DNA of 64,000 nt from Pezizomycotina sp. ARF18. Its lineage: Eukaryota > Ascomycota. The position numbers were made by a program, and so were the translations under genes. The DNA lies in NCBI GenBank assembly GCA_002224055.1, contig AZLU01000053.1, positions 159,836 through 223,835 of the forward strand. The letters are read 5' to 3'. The notes under the pieces were generated by a model. The model was not told where the DNA came from and searched no databases. It saw only the letters and a program-made list of their open reading frames with translations. Below, piece after piece: positions 11,053 to 23,640 of the stretch; the first letter of the stretch is position 1; each line of letters opens with the position of its first letter.

Positions 11053-14000
11053 GACTGAGTTCGAAAACAAAAAAAAAAAGGCGGGTCTGTTCTGGATGTC
11101 GTGGTAGTGGTAAGTAATCGCTGGAGAGGATGACAGAGGTTAAGGTAGTTGGGAATCGAGGGTCGAAGTTTATCGAGAGAAAAGAAAAATGTCTTAGTAG
11201 GTCCCAGTTTTCGTTCTGAATTCTCCCAACCAGCGGTAACTTTTAATCGAAGCCTTGGAACCTTTTTTCCCTTAATAAAAACAGGCCCAACGACAGCAAG
11301 CGAGCAGTAACCTCCCTCTTTTCTCTTTTTTTGTAAGTTAATTAAGTATATATTCAATTCCACTCGTATGGATAGGAAAGCTATAAGATTACTTCTCTTC
11401 AAAGCTCAGAAAATTACAATTGAATAATTACAATTGAATACGTACTCAATTTAAATACGAGGAGAGATTCTACCAAGAATTAACAGCTAAAGCCCTAAGT
11501 ATTGTCCTCAACTGAATTCGAGTACCGATATAAGCACAGAACAACAGATCAAGACGAACTATAAAAATAAAGCGATCGCAGAAAGAAAAAGTCGGCAGTT
11601 GATTACCGTTTTTAGAGGGTAGATAATAGATATCGAACGGATATTTTAGTTTTTTTTTTTTTTTTCATATTGCAAAATATACATATACGCGTATACTTGT
11701 TTCCTGATTCTGATCAGTCTAGATTGTAGAGTTTCTCTGCGGCGGGAAGGTTTTGGCGCCCACTCCCGAAAGTCAAAAACGCTATCTCAACGACAGGCAG
11801 ACGAGAAGTAGTCTGGTTCGCAAAGCAATACACTTGAATATTAAAACTATCACGTTAATAACCTATATATACCTGGAATAGCAAAGATACGCTCATCCAT
11901 TGAAAACATTTCTCACAATAAGGGCAGGGCCACAGTAAGCAAGAGACGTAGGTGGAACATTTAAGTACGAATACCTATAAAAAAAAAATTTTTTTTTTTG
12001 AAACGGCGTCTTTGGGCAGAATTAACCTGAAGCAAGGACACTGTTAACAATGACGATTCTCTTTGGTGGTTATCCCTTTATCGTTTCGTCTTGTTTCTTG
12101 ATCTCACCCCTTTCCCTTTACTGAATCTTTGGCCGAAAACGGTTCAAGGGTGATGCTTGCCTGGATGTTACATGGGGAAATACCGTAGGGTCGGCGTCAC
12201 AAAGAGCTGAAGATATAGTAGTAGTAGATAAATTAGTATACCCGATATTATCATCATTATTATTGTTATTACTATTACTATTAGATGATACACACCCAAG
12301 GCACCTTTTACCAGATACTCTTAATATATTTAAACGAATATATACAACTCGATTGGAGCCTTGAGCTTACGAAAAGGATCGGATCACCTCCGACGGCTCC
12401 GTATCGTTTTCCTCCTGAGGCACTTTTTTTTTTCATACCCGTAGAGATGGACCCGAGCGGCGAATTAAAGGTATTTGCCCACAACACAAAACAGTAGTAG
12501 TATGGTAGTTATAGATATACCTAACGCATGATAACCGGCGTATTAATATCGTAACTGCGACTAGTGCAGATACTCGTTAGCTACGTACCACCCGTGCTCC
12601 GTTCCCCCGTATATACGATGCGGATAAAAAGCTTGAGGCTAAAGGGGGAAGCTGAAATGCTAACACGGAGAAAAAAAAGATTAAATAATAATGAGAACCC
12701 TAGTATATAGTAGGCTCTCAGGCCTGTGCGCCGGCTGTAACGTATTGCGATTTATATATAAACACTTTTTGACGCCCTCTGAAGTCGCCTTTCATTTTTG
12801 CAGGGGAAAAAAAAGAAGAGAAGAAGGGAACTGAAGATTCTGTTGCATACTTTCTACTATTATTATTTATTTCTTAACGGTTAAGCTGCTTTGGTACAGC
12901 TGGAGACATTTTTAGACCTACTAGGATGAAAACGTCAAACCCCTAATCACCATTTTAGCTTCGTATAACCACCCTTTTTCTTTCTTCTTCTATAAACCTT
13001 GTTTCCGGTCGAATATTAGATTCTTATTAAGAGTAAGTGAACACCTGGATAGTAAACCATTCTGATATTCGTCAAGTGTTTTCTGGGCTGTTTCTCCTCC
13101 TAATTCAGTTGCAGATTAATCAAACGCTTGCTGACGAATTTCATCTCAATAATCCATTTTTATTTTCTTACGCAAAATAGACGCAAGGTGAACCTCTGAA
13201 CCGAGAACCAAATTACTTACCTACGATTTCTTCGATCTTTCCTCTATTTATTATTACAATTGCATACTATTTTTAAAATACTCTAATCTTATTTGTTTCT
13301 CCTACGACTTATCTTTTTGCGGCGAGGTCTCGAAAAAGCTCTGTCGCAGTCGTTACTGGGTGTTTCTCTATATATGCCAAAGGGCGTCGGATCTCGGGTG
13401 AGTGGAACATTCGAAAGAAACAGGAAAGATGAAAATAGAAGAGACATGGTTGGAAAAAAGCAAGAAAGAAGTGGGACAGGTTCGAAAAAAGCATCTTCGT
13501 TCGTTCTCCTTCCAGTTCCTGCATCTTGCAGATGCGACTGGAAGAACGAAACGAACAAATCCCAAAACCCCAAGAATCAACCCTCTCTACCTTGCCTTAA
13601 CCTTATCTTACCTTACACCACATTATGCTTCCTTCACGTTCTATATAATATCCAATTCCCGGGTGAGATCGGCAGATCAAGTAGGAAAAAGTAGCAGCGC
13701 CGTTGGAAAGCGGAAGAAGATGCAAGGGCACGGAACAATTGACTGCGCCTCGCAAATATCCTCTTTCATATGTAGCACGACGGCTTTTGTATCGAGGAGC
13801 GCGAGCCTAAAAGCTAAGCTTCTCGTGAAACTTACGAGGCCAGTTCAATTCATGCGTCTGCTCTTTTTTTTTTTTTTTTTTTTCTCATTTCCTTCCTTTC
13901 CACAGTATCTACGTGATACGAAGGGAAAGAGAAAGGGACTCCCAAGTCCAACTGTATCTGAAGAATAGAAAAGAAGACGATATAACATTTCCTGAATCAA

Positions 14001-14213
14001 ACAAGTTAGTACCTTGAAAGCAGCCCAGCCCTTTTCCTTTTGAATTGTCCGCAAATATCCGCAAATTAACTCTTCAAGGATTCCTTTGGCAATTTTATTT
14101 ACATTTCATTTACAAATTAAATATTTATATTACGTCTACTTATTTACCTACTGTTCTCTGTAGCACATATTTCTTGTCATCATTTTCTTCTTACCGAAGC
14201 ACTTACATTTAAA

Positions 14214-14254
<41 letters not shown>

Positions 14255-15040
14255 CAAAGTAGATGAGCTTCAATCTTCATTGGCTGGTCCTGACGAACGT
14301 TCTCAACTGTGGCTTTTCTATTTCTCCTTTCAAGGAACGATACCACTTCTTTTAGATTTCTTTCCTTTTTCTGCTTTTCGTCCCCCTTCTCTTTCGTCGA
14401 CAGCCAGATCCTTATGCGATACGCCGATGCGATTCACGGTTACGGGGAATACAAACGCACGGGATATACGCTACCATCCAAAAAGTACCTTCTTGCTTCC
14501 TTTCAAAGGAAACGTCGATAAATGTATATACACGACGGCGGTAGTGCCAAAATCTTACAGGATCTAAAAGAAAGGGAAAGGCGCCAAAGTATATTAACAT
14601 TATATCGAGCAAAAAGGTCTTAAAGTTCAAAGGGAGATCTTTGGAATAAAGGAAAACCATCTCAAGTTTCTTCAACGTTTGCTGTTTCTTATTGGCGGAA
14701 AGGACAGGCTTAAATTGGTCGGCGCTGATACCTTTTTCTTAGTGGTAATTGAGAGAGAAAGATAAAAAAGAAAGAAAAATATTGAAGAGAAACGTGGGAG
14801 AGTAAAAAAAAAGGGGGAAGTGAGACCCCCTTTTTTTTTTTTTCTAAACTAGCAAGGTACCTGTGAAATTACCAGAGCGCGTGAGGGGTGTGGTGGAAAG
14901 GGAAAAGGGAAGGGGTTTTTATTAAAAAAAAAAAAAAAAAAAAAAAAAGAGGAAATAAAGATAATAAAAGATCATGGTTTTCGGCCAAATTACAATAGAA
15001 AGGGCAGCAGGAGCCAACTACGAGGACGGCAGCAGCAACA
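11053..15040. other. Long AT-rich intergenic region
   Basis: Nearly 4 kb with no gene I can support. It is rich in poly-T and poly-A, including T12 directly followed by A29 at 14214-14254, an A/T palindromic run near 11980-12000, and poly-A at about 14930-14948. The open frames at 13.3-14.0 kb are low complexity and occur in several frames at once. It probably contains the promoters and leaders of the UNC-50 gene (leftward) and the Sec7 gene (rightward). Confidence 0.5.
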
Positions 15041-15049
15041 GCAGCAATA

Positions 15050-15535
15050 GCGGTGGTACCACGATCCTGGTACCAATCCAAGAAATTTCTCCACACTAAG
15101 GCCACACTCACCAGCAGCACCGCTACGATACCCACCCGGAAAGTCACATCTACTAGGACGGTAGTACTAGCAGTAGTACCAGTACCGGCAGTACAACTAC
15201 TCTCAGGCCAGCTGCCCATCAGGGATTTGTATCCTCTCGGAGGAAGAAGACAACCGCTAGTCACAATCTCCCCATCACACCTTTTCCATCCATCAGCGGA
15301 ACTGAACAATATCCATCGGCGACATCTATGCCAGACTACTACAGCAACAAGAAACAACAACCCTGACGCCGTATCTTCAATGCAGAGGACACCGACAAGA
15401 CCGACTACTAGCAATGCAACCAACCAAAGGCCTGCACATGCGGACGACGATGGTACCTTTCCAGCCCAGGAGGGCGCGACTCGCACGATCTTACATTTAC
15501 TTCAACAATCCAATCGCGAGGGAGAGTTTAGTTGA
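15050..15535 (+). other. Ser/Thr/Pro-rich reading, possibly upstream exon(s) of the Sec7 gene
   Basis: Plus-strand frames here give strongly biased Ser/Thr/Gln-rich protein-like text, for example SSRRKKTTASHNLP, SISGTEQYPSATSMP, and MQRTPTRPTTSNATNQRP from an ATG at 15379. Such text is typical of disordered fungal N-termini. The frames are broken and no splice path to the next exon is clear. A T-rich stretch (15535-15900) that could be an intron or leader separates it from the Pro-rich exon of the Sec7 gene. The opposite strand looks hydrophobic only because it mirrors this biased sequence. Confidence 0.25.
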
Positions 15536-15949
15536 GAATATGCGTCAGTATTCTTTCTCCCTCTCTTGTTTTTCTTTTTCTGGTCATCTTATTCTTATTT
15601 CCTTTTTCTCTCTATATATTTTTGATTTTGTTTTATTTCTTTGTCTGTCATCTTATTTTTATATTTATTTCTATATTTTATATTTTTATATTTTCCAAGC
15701 CCTGGTTATCTTCTTTTTCCACCTTCGCTTCGCTTTAGAAGTGATCAATTTTATTTTTATTTTCCCTTTCCCCCTTCCACGCTAACTCTTTTTTTTTCTT
15801 CCTCGAAATCTTTAGTCCTCTCTTTGGATCGCCTTGGAACGTCGGACTTTGGTTTCTCCCTCGATACTAGCTTCAACCAATTTTCCCAACTAACGAAATC
15901 GCCGATATCGACTACGTGGACGAGGACGAGTACTACGAGGACGCCGAAG

Positions 15950-18900
15950 GTTGCCCGGCCCCTACCACAATCCTCCATTGACGCCCGATAATCGAAGCCA
16001 TCCGTCCAACCTCGTCAATACTCCATATCAGCATAACCAACAAGCCTCGCGACCTAACTACCTTGCCAGTGCTTCTCAACGCGGCTTTCCCAACCGCGAT
16101 AAGTCTTTACCGAGCACGCCCTCTCAGCAGTCCTTCAGTGACGGTATGCTCGTGACGGGCATCCTGTCCCAGCAGACCCGAAACGTCTAATCAAGGCAGA
16201 CCATTTCCTGGGGGAGCGTATAGCGTGGAAATATATTCTGACGCGGCGCCGACTCCCACCATCCCAAATCGCTCGAGGATCGTGTCCTCCATCCAGGAAC
16301 CAATCTTCGTATCCCTTATCTCCAGCCACAGTAACATTCTCGCTGCCGTGCTACCCCTCTACCTCCGCCGCCGTCCACCGCTCCACCACTACCCGGCTTG
16401 AACGGAAACGATCAAATACTACGAGGAGTTACAAAAGGGAAAAATTCCTTCCCAACCCAATCATGGATGATACAGCTCCCGTTTCGCAGACATTAGACTC
16501 TTCCCCGGCTGCCCCTGCACCGTCTGTACCTCAAACGGCGTCGAAAGCTAGCGGCACTCAGCGTGCAGGCTTTTCAGGAGGGTCTTTGGGGTTCTAATAA
16601 GACTCCCACGACGCAGAATGTTGCCGGTTCTTCTGAGAATCCTACTACAATACCGCCTCCGCCGCCCCCGCAGCAACCCGCAGCATCAACAGCAACAACA
16701 GCGGCGACGGTGTCTCAGGAACCAGCACCTGGCCCGATACCAATCGCAGCAGATGTCCTTCAGTACCTTCATCTCGACCCAGACTGTTACCAAGAAGGCG
16801 TCTGGATTCTTCAGGAGGAGAAAGAGGTCTGTAACAGATTTCGAAGCAAATCAGATGCCGAGGACGCCATTCCATCAACTACCTAGCCAGCAGTTCGACC
16901 TAGTCGAGAACCCTCTACCATCACCTCCACCGCCACATATGCCTCAAGGATCCTTTGCAGTAATGAGCGCCCCTGCACCCATGAGACCCGTGGAAACATT
17001 CGCCGAGCCTATTCGGAGGGCAGAGACACCGTCGAAGCAAGTTCAAGATGGCTTTGTTCCCAACAAGGTTACGACCTCACCTTCGAATAAAAATAACGAT
17101 GATGCTGATAGGAAACCGACGATACGCACCGTCACATCTCAAAACATTTACCAGCATCGTCCCTTGCGGCTTTTGATAATATCGGAAGGATGAAGATCCT
17201 GCCACCATGCCATCAGTGTCCGCCGATACAGAGAAACCGCCGCCTACGCTGAAAGAAACTGATATTGGACTGGATGGTGTGAAATCAGCTGAAAATGCTA
17301 CGCCAAAGAAGGATGCCGAGGGATTCTCTACCAGCCTTCGGCGATCATATACACCAAAAAGAACACTAACACAGGATTCCAATTCGACCAACGACGATGC
17401 TGATGTACCTGATGAAGTGAACGGTACAAGAGGACTTAGGGTCATGGATGAAGACGATTTATCTCAACGAACACCGACACGAAACAGTTCGACTCCAGTT
17501 GTAGTCCTCAATGATTCAGGTGATGCCGCCAACGGAGAAGTGGATCCCGATGCCACTCCGCAACCGAAGCGTAAGAAGGACAATGAGGTGGATGTTGGTG
17601 AACCATCGGAAGAAGAGAAGGAAAAGGCAAAGAAGATATTTGAGGGCGATGAAGAGTTTATGAGCAAAGCCCGGGCAGCGGCTTGGTTGGGCGAGACGTA
17701 AGATAACCCTGCCATATAAACTCTCTTTATTTTATTATCTTTTGCTAACATGATTTTTTTTCTGCAGTGGCGATCCGAGCACACGGATAAGGCAAGCATA
17801 TATGGCAATGTTCGATTTTAGCAACGTGAATTTCTTGGCTGCTATGCGAATGCTTTGCGAGAAGCTGGTATTAAAAGGCGAGACACAACAGGTGGAGAGG
17901 ATCTTGGATGCTATGGCGAATAGATGGCTAGATTGCAATCCGAGCCACGGTTTCAAATGCATAGGTATTTCTTGGCTGCTATGCGAATGCTTTGCGAGAA
18001 GCTGGTATTAAAAGGCGAGACACAACAGGTGGAGAGGATCTTGGATGCTATGGCGAATAGATGCTAGATTGCAATCCGAGCCACGGTTTCAAATGCATAG
18101 GTAAGTGTCGACCGAAGCTTTTGCGTGCGTAAGGCTATCAGTGGTTCTTGGGCTTATACTTTGTATACTTGCAGACGTCGTACGAACGATTATGTATCTC
18201 TCCTGCTTCTCAACACCGATCTCACGTTGCCGATATACCGCACTCTCAGAAGATGACTCGCAGCCAATTCATCCGCAACACCGATCTCACGTTTGCCGAT
18301 ATACCGCACTCTCAGAAGATGACTCGCAGCCAATTCATCCGCAACACCATGATGCGGTGCGTAAATCAATGGCCGATGCCGATTTGACGACCTCAGCCTT
18401 CCCAGCTCAAAACACCTTGCCGGCGCGTTCGCAGACCCCTCATTATTATCTGATGAGAGGGATGACACCCAGCTTTCCGCTAGTAAGGCAAAGCTGTCAG
18501 AAGGGAGGTCATCCTTGGATCAGCCAGGTCGAACAGGTTATCCTTTTCTGGAGCTGCCGGAATCGCGCCTAGGTTCTTCGACGACCTGTCAATGGATTTG
18601 GGTTTCGTGCAAGGGCTCGATGGTCTAACGGAGAAATGGAGGCCCATTCGTTATACCCCATTTAACGGGTCGAGCAAACAGTGGGAAATGTACTCGAGGC
18701 TATATTGAAGGTTTCTACGCGTCTTCCGATTGAGCGCCTTGCCTCTACACGGCATGTCCTCGGATCGTAATATCGACTCAGGTTCGAATAGCAGCTCTCT
18801 GATGGTTTCCTGCTCATTACGTAGAACCCCAGCACCGTGAGCAAGGCTCCTAGCGAGATGTCACTTCGAACTCCCGGTGACAGGTACGGGAATGTTCGTG

Positions 18901-20043
18901 AACTCCGCTCGAAGCGATACTGCACCGAAATTTGGTTCATCGAAATGGGGAAGAACGATCAAGACACGTCTTTACCCGAGCTCGTTTGCCGGCTCTTCCA
19001 GGACTAGCTTTGAGGACCGCATGTGGAGTCCTTCTGCATCTAGTACATGGAGCAAGTACTCCCTAGATAAAACCACGCATCTATGATGTCTGTTGATTCT
19101 CTCGGTGCCGGTTCGGTCACAAGGATTACCAACAAAGCTCGGCTTTGCAAACGCTCTAAGTCACGCTATCATAAGGGAAGAGGCGGCGAGCGGATCCGCG
19201 GTGTCTCTCGATGGCACAGAGAGCATGCAAAACGTTCTTGTGGATGAAGACCTTGAGGATCTCGCTTTTGCACGAACGCAGAATCCATTGGTTCATTTAT
19301 GCTTCGACAGAGTATCGCTTCCGCTCTTCCGCCACCCGGCTATTCTAAATCTCGACCACATGTCCTCGCGCTTTCCTTGCCGACTGGAGCCGTCCACCTG
19401 TTCCAAGTAGGCACCGCCGACATCGTCAAGGAATGGGTAACCACCGCCAACTATTGGTCAGCCCGGCTTTCGAAGGAGCCTCTGATCGGAGCCGTCAGCA
19501 ATATTGAGTACGGATGGGGCAACTGCCTCGATCCTGCCCTGATCCACCCCGGAACTTCGTCGTCCTCGAGGGCCCGCTACCTCGATGAGCTCTCGACCTA
19601 GCTTCTCAGGAAAGTATTAGGAGTTCTATGGATCACGGCATGGGCGCAAGGGCAAGATTGCCGGGAGACAAGGCAGTCATCGGCGAATGGCAACCGCCCA
19701 GTCAGAGCATGGTAGCCAGCAATCTGGGAGAAAAGGATCAGCTAAAAGCGCTTGAGGCGTACGTTAAGAATGTCGAAGACGAACTCCAAAAGCACAATGA
19801 ATTGAGAAGCGCAATGGTTCTCGCCTTCACACCCAGGCATATCAACTACTCTAAAGCAATGAACAACTGGGAACGGAAATCTAGTTACCCTTGCGGGAGA
19901 TTGTCAAGTTCCAGACCTATATTGACGCCTTGACTACTGCGATCGAGATGCGCGAGAAGATTTTGTCAGAACGGGAAGCAGAGGATGACGACAGGTCGCA
20001 ACTTGAGTGCCCGGATGTTCCAAAACCGAATCCAACGATATGA
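15950..20043 (+). CDS. Sec7-domain Arf guanine-nucleotide exchange factor with PH domain
   Basis: The long N-terminal part is disordered and Pro/Ser/Gln-rich (GPYHNPPLTPDNRSHPSN, SDAAPTPTIPNRSRIV, a Pro run near 16660). An acidic-basic linker follows (about 17207-17698) up to ARAAAWLGE. After an intron (GTAAGA at 17700, CTGCAG at about 17766) the Sec7 domain begins: TRIRQAYMAMFDFSNVNF, LCEKLVLKGETQQVERILDA, NPSHGFK, then LLLLNTDL and ADIPHSQKMTRSQFIRNT, which is the catalytic NTDLH-like loop region of Arf exchange factors. It continues with a PH-like domain (RPHVLALSLPTGAVHLFQVG, ANYWSARLSKEPL) and a C-terminal coiled coil (YVKNVEDELQKHNELRS) to TGA 20041-20043. The product should activate Arf GTPases in membrane traffic, as fungal Syt1/Yel1-type proteins do. 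Two internal tandem duplications and many one-base breaks are present. The true start is unresolved. Confidence 0.85.
17831..18103 (+). repeat. Tandem duplication of about 137 bp inside the Sec7 exon
   Basis: Copy 1 (17831-17967) and copy 2 (17968-18103) are identical except for one missing G in copy 2 (GATGGCTAG versus GATGCTAG). The repeat covers the exon part from FLAAMRMLCEKL to GFKCIG and ends at the GTAAGT splice donor at 18101. A Sec7 domain normally has this stretch once. Confidence 0.95.
18211..18341 (+). repeat. Second tandem duplication, about 65 bp, in the next Sec7 exon
   Basis: Copy 1 (18211-18275) and copy 2 (18276-18341) encode NTDL...IPHSQKMTRSQFIR. They differ only by one T (ACGTTGCC versus ACGTTTGCC). 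It lies 107 bp downstream of the first duplication. Confidence 0.95.
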
Positions 20044-21757
20044 AATCGCAGCCTAGAGTTAATCGATTCAACGCTTACGCCAGATTTCAAAACTCCCAAT
20101 ACCGTACCCTTATATCTCTTTTCATGTTTACTCTTTTCCATTCTTGTATCTATATTTTGACTTCATTTGTCTGTTCTTTGTTCGTGCTCCTTTTTCACTT
20201 TTATTTCTTTTTTCCTCTTTTCTTTCTCGGCGATGAACCTGCATCTATCAGGATATTCAAAAAAAGGGTCCCCAGACGAACTTATATCGCGATGATCATG
20301 CCTATATATTCTCACGAAGATGTACAAAAAATTAGTTGATTTGTCTTGTTTTGTTTTGTTTGATTTTTTACCTTATGAAAAGTAGCAACCAGCATACTGT
20401 GGCATCTAAGTCCTTCAGCTCTCCGTTTGCAGATTTTGTTTAATTCCTAATCATCTTTCTTCTATAATTTACACTGTATTATATATTCTATTTTCTTTCT
20501 TTTTTTTTTTTGTTACACGATGATAACAAATACCTTCCATAGTAATTTCTTCCCTCTCATGGCCCTTAAGCTTTACTCTTCAGTCTCATTTCTTCCACAG
20601 ATATACCTCCATATACATATACCTATGGTCTAATATGCACCTAATCCGATTTTGAAGTCTCTATTCCTATATGCCACTATTTCCTGTTTCTTTCCCTTTA
20701 TTTTCAGGGAATCTGTTTGGTTCTCTATAGTGCTCCGTCTAATTTTTGACCAAGTGCTTTTTTTCTTTTGCGTTCGCTACATGGAAAGATTAAGACTAAC
20801 ACTTGCTTTTTGGTTTGAATCTGGGCGGTTCTTGTTATTCAGTAGGATCTAAAATATAATTCAGCGATTTTTTTTATTCACGGACCAGATCTTAGTCTTG
20901 GTATTCGAGGTATTTATATAAGTAACTAGTCCTGTACGCCATTAATCTAATACTCGCGAGCGTCTTAAGCAATTTAGGATTTAGAAAAGCACCCGGAACT
21001 TTGACTTATAAGCTTTTGGTATGGAGGTTTTTGATTTTTTTTTTTTTTTTTTTTTTTCGATGGCTAAAATTATAATTGACTTATTCCCTCTCTAACGTTT
21101 CCCTTCGAGCAAAAAAAAAAAAAAAAAAAAAAAAAAAGGGAACAAGAGGCTACCAGAAATAGGACATGTGTGTATAGTACATACGTAGTGTATCTATTAC
21201 TAAATCAAATGCAATTGGATGCTATTAAAAAAAAAAAACGATGAGAATGTTTCGGCGAGCTCCATGCCCATGTACGTATCTTTTTTCAACGTGAGTGGGT
21301 TTCCTTGCTAAGAGTTAGGCGATACAGACTTGCATATATTTTTTGATCAACTCCACCGCGCGGGCAAATCCGAAACAAAGGGAAAAAAAAGGAAAAGATA
21401 AGGTCAAAAGCGTGGGAAGCCTAGAAGAATAAATCGCCCATGGAGCTCCGATCTCGCGAGTCATAAAGAAAAAAGAAAAAAAAGAGAAGAACGGTACGCT
21501 TTCCGTGAAAATGTATTAATAGTGGTGGAGGCGTTTGTATATAAGATGATAATTTGCTCATCTATGAGAGTTTTCATTGATGCTCGCTTTTTCTTTTTTT
21601 CTTTTTTTTAATTGTTTTATATTAGGAATTTTGCAATCGTTCGTCAATTGGTAGCTCGAGCCTGGAGGAACATTTGTTGCAGTGACAAAGAATATAGTTC
21701 GAGTTTTCTAAGTCCAGAGCTACTTTAATATATACGTTTCTGTGTTGGTTGTTTTTA
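20044..21757. other. Intergenic region, AT-rich
   Basis: Probably the 3' leader of the Sec7 gene followed by the promoter of the oxidase gene. It carries T runs (about 21034-21057) and A runs (about 21111-21137). No gene is seen. Confidence 0.45.
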
Positions 21758-23187
21758 ATGGCTGAATCTCGAATCGTCGTTATCGGGTGAGTTCCTTATA
21801 TCATCCAATTAGGGGATAGAAAAAAGCGATAGAGTTAAGACAATATGGATGGAAAGGAAATTTGAATGGCATGTCTACAATCTATGCGAAATACTAATAT
21901 ATCCCAGCGCTGGCGTCGCCGGGTTGACGACTGCTCTACTGCTAGCCGCAAAGGTTACTCGATAACTGTGGTAGCAAAGCATCATCCCGGAGATTACGAC
22001 ATAGAATACGCTTCCCCCTGGGCAGGCGCTAATTACCTTCCGTAAGTCAGTCAATTTCTCTCGGCAGGAAGAGCTTAAGATAAGGAATGTTCGTTGCTAA
22101 AACAGCAGCTTTTTGAAGATTCTCGGAGCCGGGTTCTGCGGAGGCAGGTTGGGAGAAACACATTCCCAGACTTGTGGTGGCTAGCAAACGAAGTTCCCGA
22201 AGCTGGAATACACGTCCAAGATACGAAAATATACAACCGCAACAGGACGCTGATGCTCTCTCTCCGATTGGGTGAAGGACCTGTGCTCCACAGATCCCTG
22301 GTGGAAGGACGTCGTTCCCGAATTCGTGTCTAGAGAAGGACGAGCTTCCGCCTGACGTAGACTCCGGAACGTGCTTCAAAAAGCGTGTGCATCAACACCG
22401 CTCTTTACCTGCCGTACTGATTGGCCAGTGCAGGAAGCACGGCGCGGTTATAAAGAGGGCAAGCCTCAAGCACATCAAAAGGCGGCAAAGCTGCACCACT
22501 CCGGCAAGGACGCCGACTGGTGGTCAATTGCACGGGCCTGTTGGCGTCCAAGTTAGGCGGTTAATGGCAAGAAGCTTATCCCAGCGAGGGCCAGATTATT
22601 CGTACGGAACGAGGCGCCCGCGATGATGACGATATCCGGTACCGATGACGACGACGCCGACTCCATTACATGATGATGAGGGCTGCTGGTAAGCCTCCAT
22701 ACCTTTGCCCTTTCTTCTCCTACTTCGTAACCTAAACAAATGTCTGACTTTCTTGTTTTTTTACAGGCGGCGGAACAATCTTGGGTGGTTGCTACCAGAA
22801 GGGCAACTACTCCTCTGATATTGACCACAACCTCGCGCGAGGATACTGCGGCGCCTGTGCCCAGTACTGCCCGGAGATGACTAATGGGAAAGGTGTAGAC
22901 GGTTTTGATATCATCAGGCATGGAGTTGGATTACGGCCGTGCGCGAAGGTGGACCTCGTGTAGAGACGGAGACCATAGACGGTATCAAAGTAGTCCATAA
23001 CTACGGTGCCGGCAGCTTTGGATGTAAGATTTGTCATTTGTATATCTTTTCTCTAGGTTTATTAGGAATTCTCTTGCTAACATCTTCACTTCGCGTGCCC
23101 GTTTTTCCAGATCAAACATCCTACGGAATGTCAAACGAAACTGTGGAGCTAGTAGAGAAAGCTTTGAAAGCAAAAGCAAAGCTATAA
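21758..23187 (+). CDS. D-amino-acid oxidase (FAD-dependent), probable PTS1
   Basis: Exon 1 (MAESRIVVIG, 21758-21787) ends at GTGAGT. Exon 2 opens with AGVAGLTTALLLA, completing the GxGxxG dinucleotide-binding fold for FAD. Next comes SITVVAKHHPGDYDIEYAS then PWAGANY, the conserved DAO motif, and a second intron. Later blocks are FPDLWWLANEVPEAGI, DADWLVNCTGL-like text, a LIPARGQI-like motif in broken frame, and GGGTILGGCYQ after an intron. The C-terminal FAD motif is VREGGPRVE with VVHNYGAGSFG, then YQTSYGM after the last intron. The protein ends KAKAKL with TAA at 23185-23187; AKL is a usual variant of the type 1 peroxisomal signal. The enzyme oxidises D-amino acids to oxo acids, ammonia and hydrogen peroxide. 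At least three frame shifts are present, for example a lost G after LLLAAKG. Confidence 0.88.
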
Positions 23188-23640
23188 GTGGTTTTTTTTG
23201 TACACGATACCTATCTGCGAGACGTTTTACATATATGGTTTCCTTACGTGGCTAAGCTATATCTTGTACATGCCACTGTTAGTTGGGCTAGTAAACATAA
23301 TAATTGAAGTCAAACTTATAGTGATAACCACCATGATAGATATCAAGGGATTACTTGATTTCGATTTCGTCCGGGGTCGATTACAGTCAATAAAGACAAT
23401 ATAGAACTTTGTATTAAGATATTACATGAACATAACAGTCTAATAATATAGACTCTGACAAGCATTAGCAATGGAAATTTCGAAATCGGTTTTTATCATA
23501 CACGAATTAAGATCCGCTCCATGTCATAAACGTACGTATTCATCGCCAGTTCATACGTTAATATGGTATTCGACCAGACCTCTAGGGTTTATAGCCGTAA
23601 AATCCTCCTAAATTCTCAAAAAATAATTAAACGAAAGAAA
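23188..23640. other. Spacer before the tRNA-like gene
   Basis: AT-rich, with no coding sequence seen. It contains the 3' untranslated region of the oxidase gene. Confidence 0.4.

Noticed and set aside
13293-13968. Overlapping open frames on both strands, up to 188 codons
   Set aside because: They overlap in several frames, include poly-Phe/poly-Lys runs and show no domain motif. They look like chance frames in AT-rich DNA.
14869-15486. 205-codon minus-strand frame with hydrophobic Val/Leu stretches
   Set aside because: It is the mirror of a Ser/Thr/Gln/Pro-rich plus-strand sequence, which always gives Val/Leu/Gly-like text on the other strand, and it ends in a poly-Phe run.
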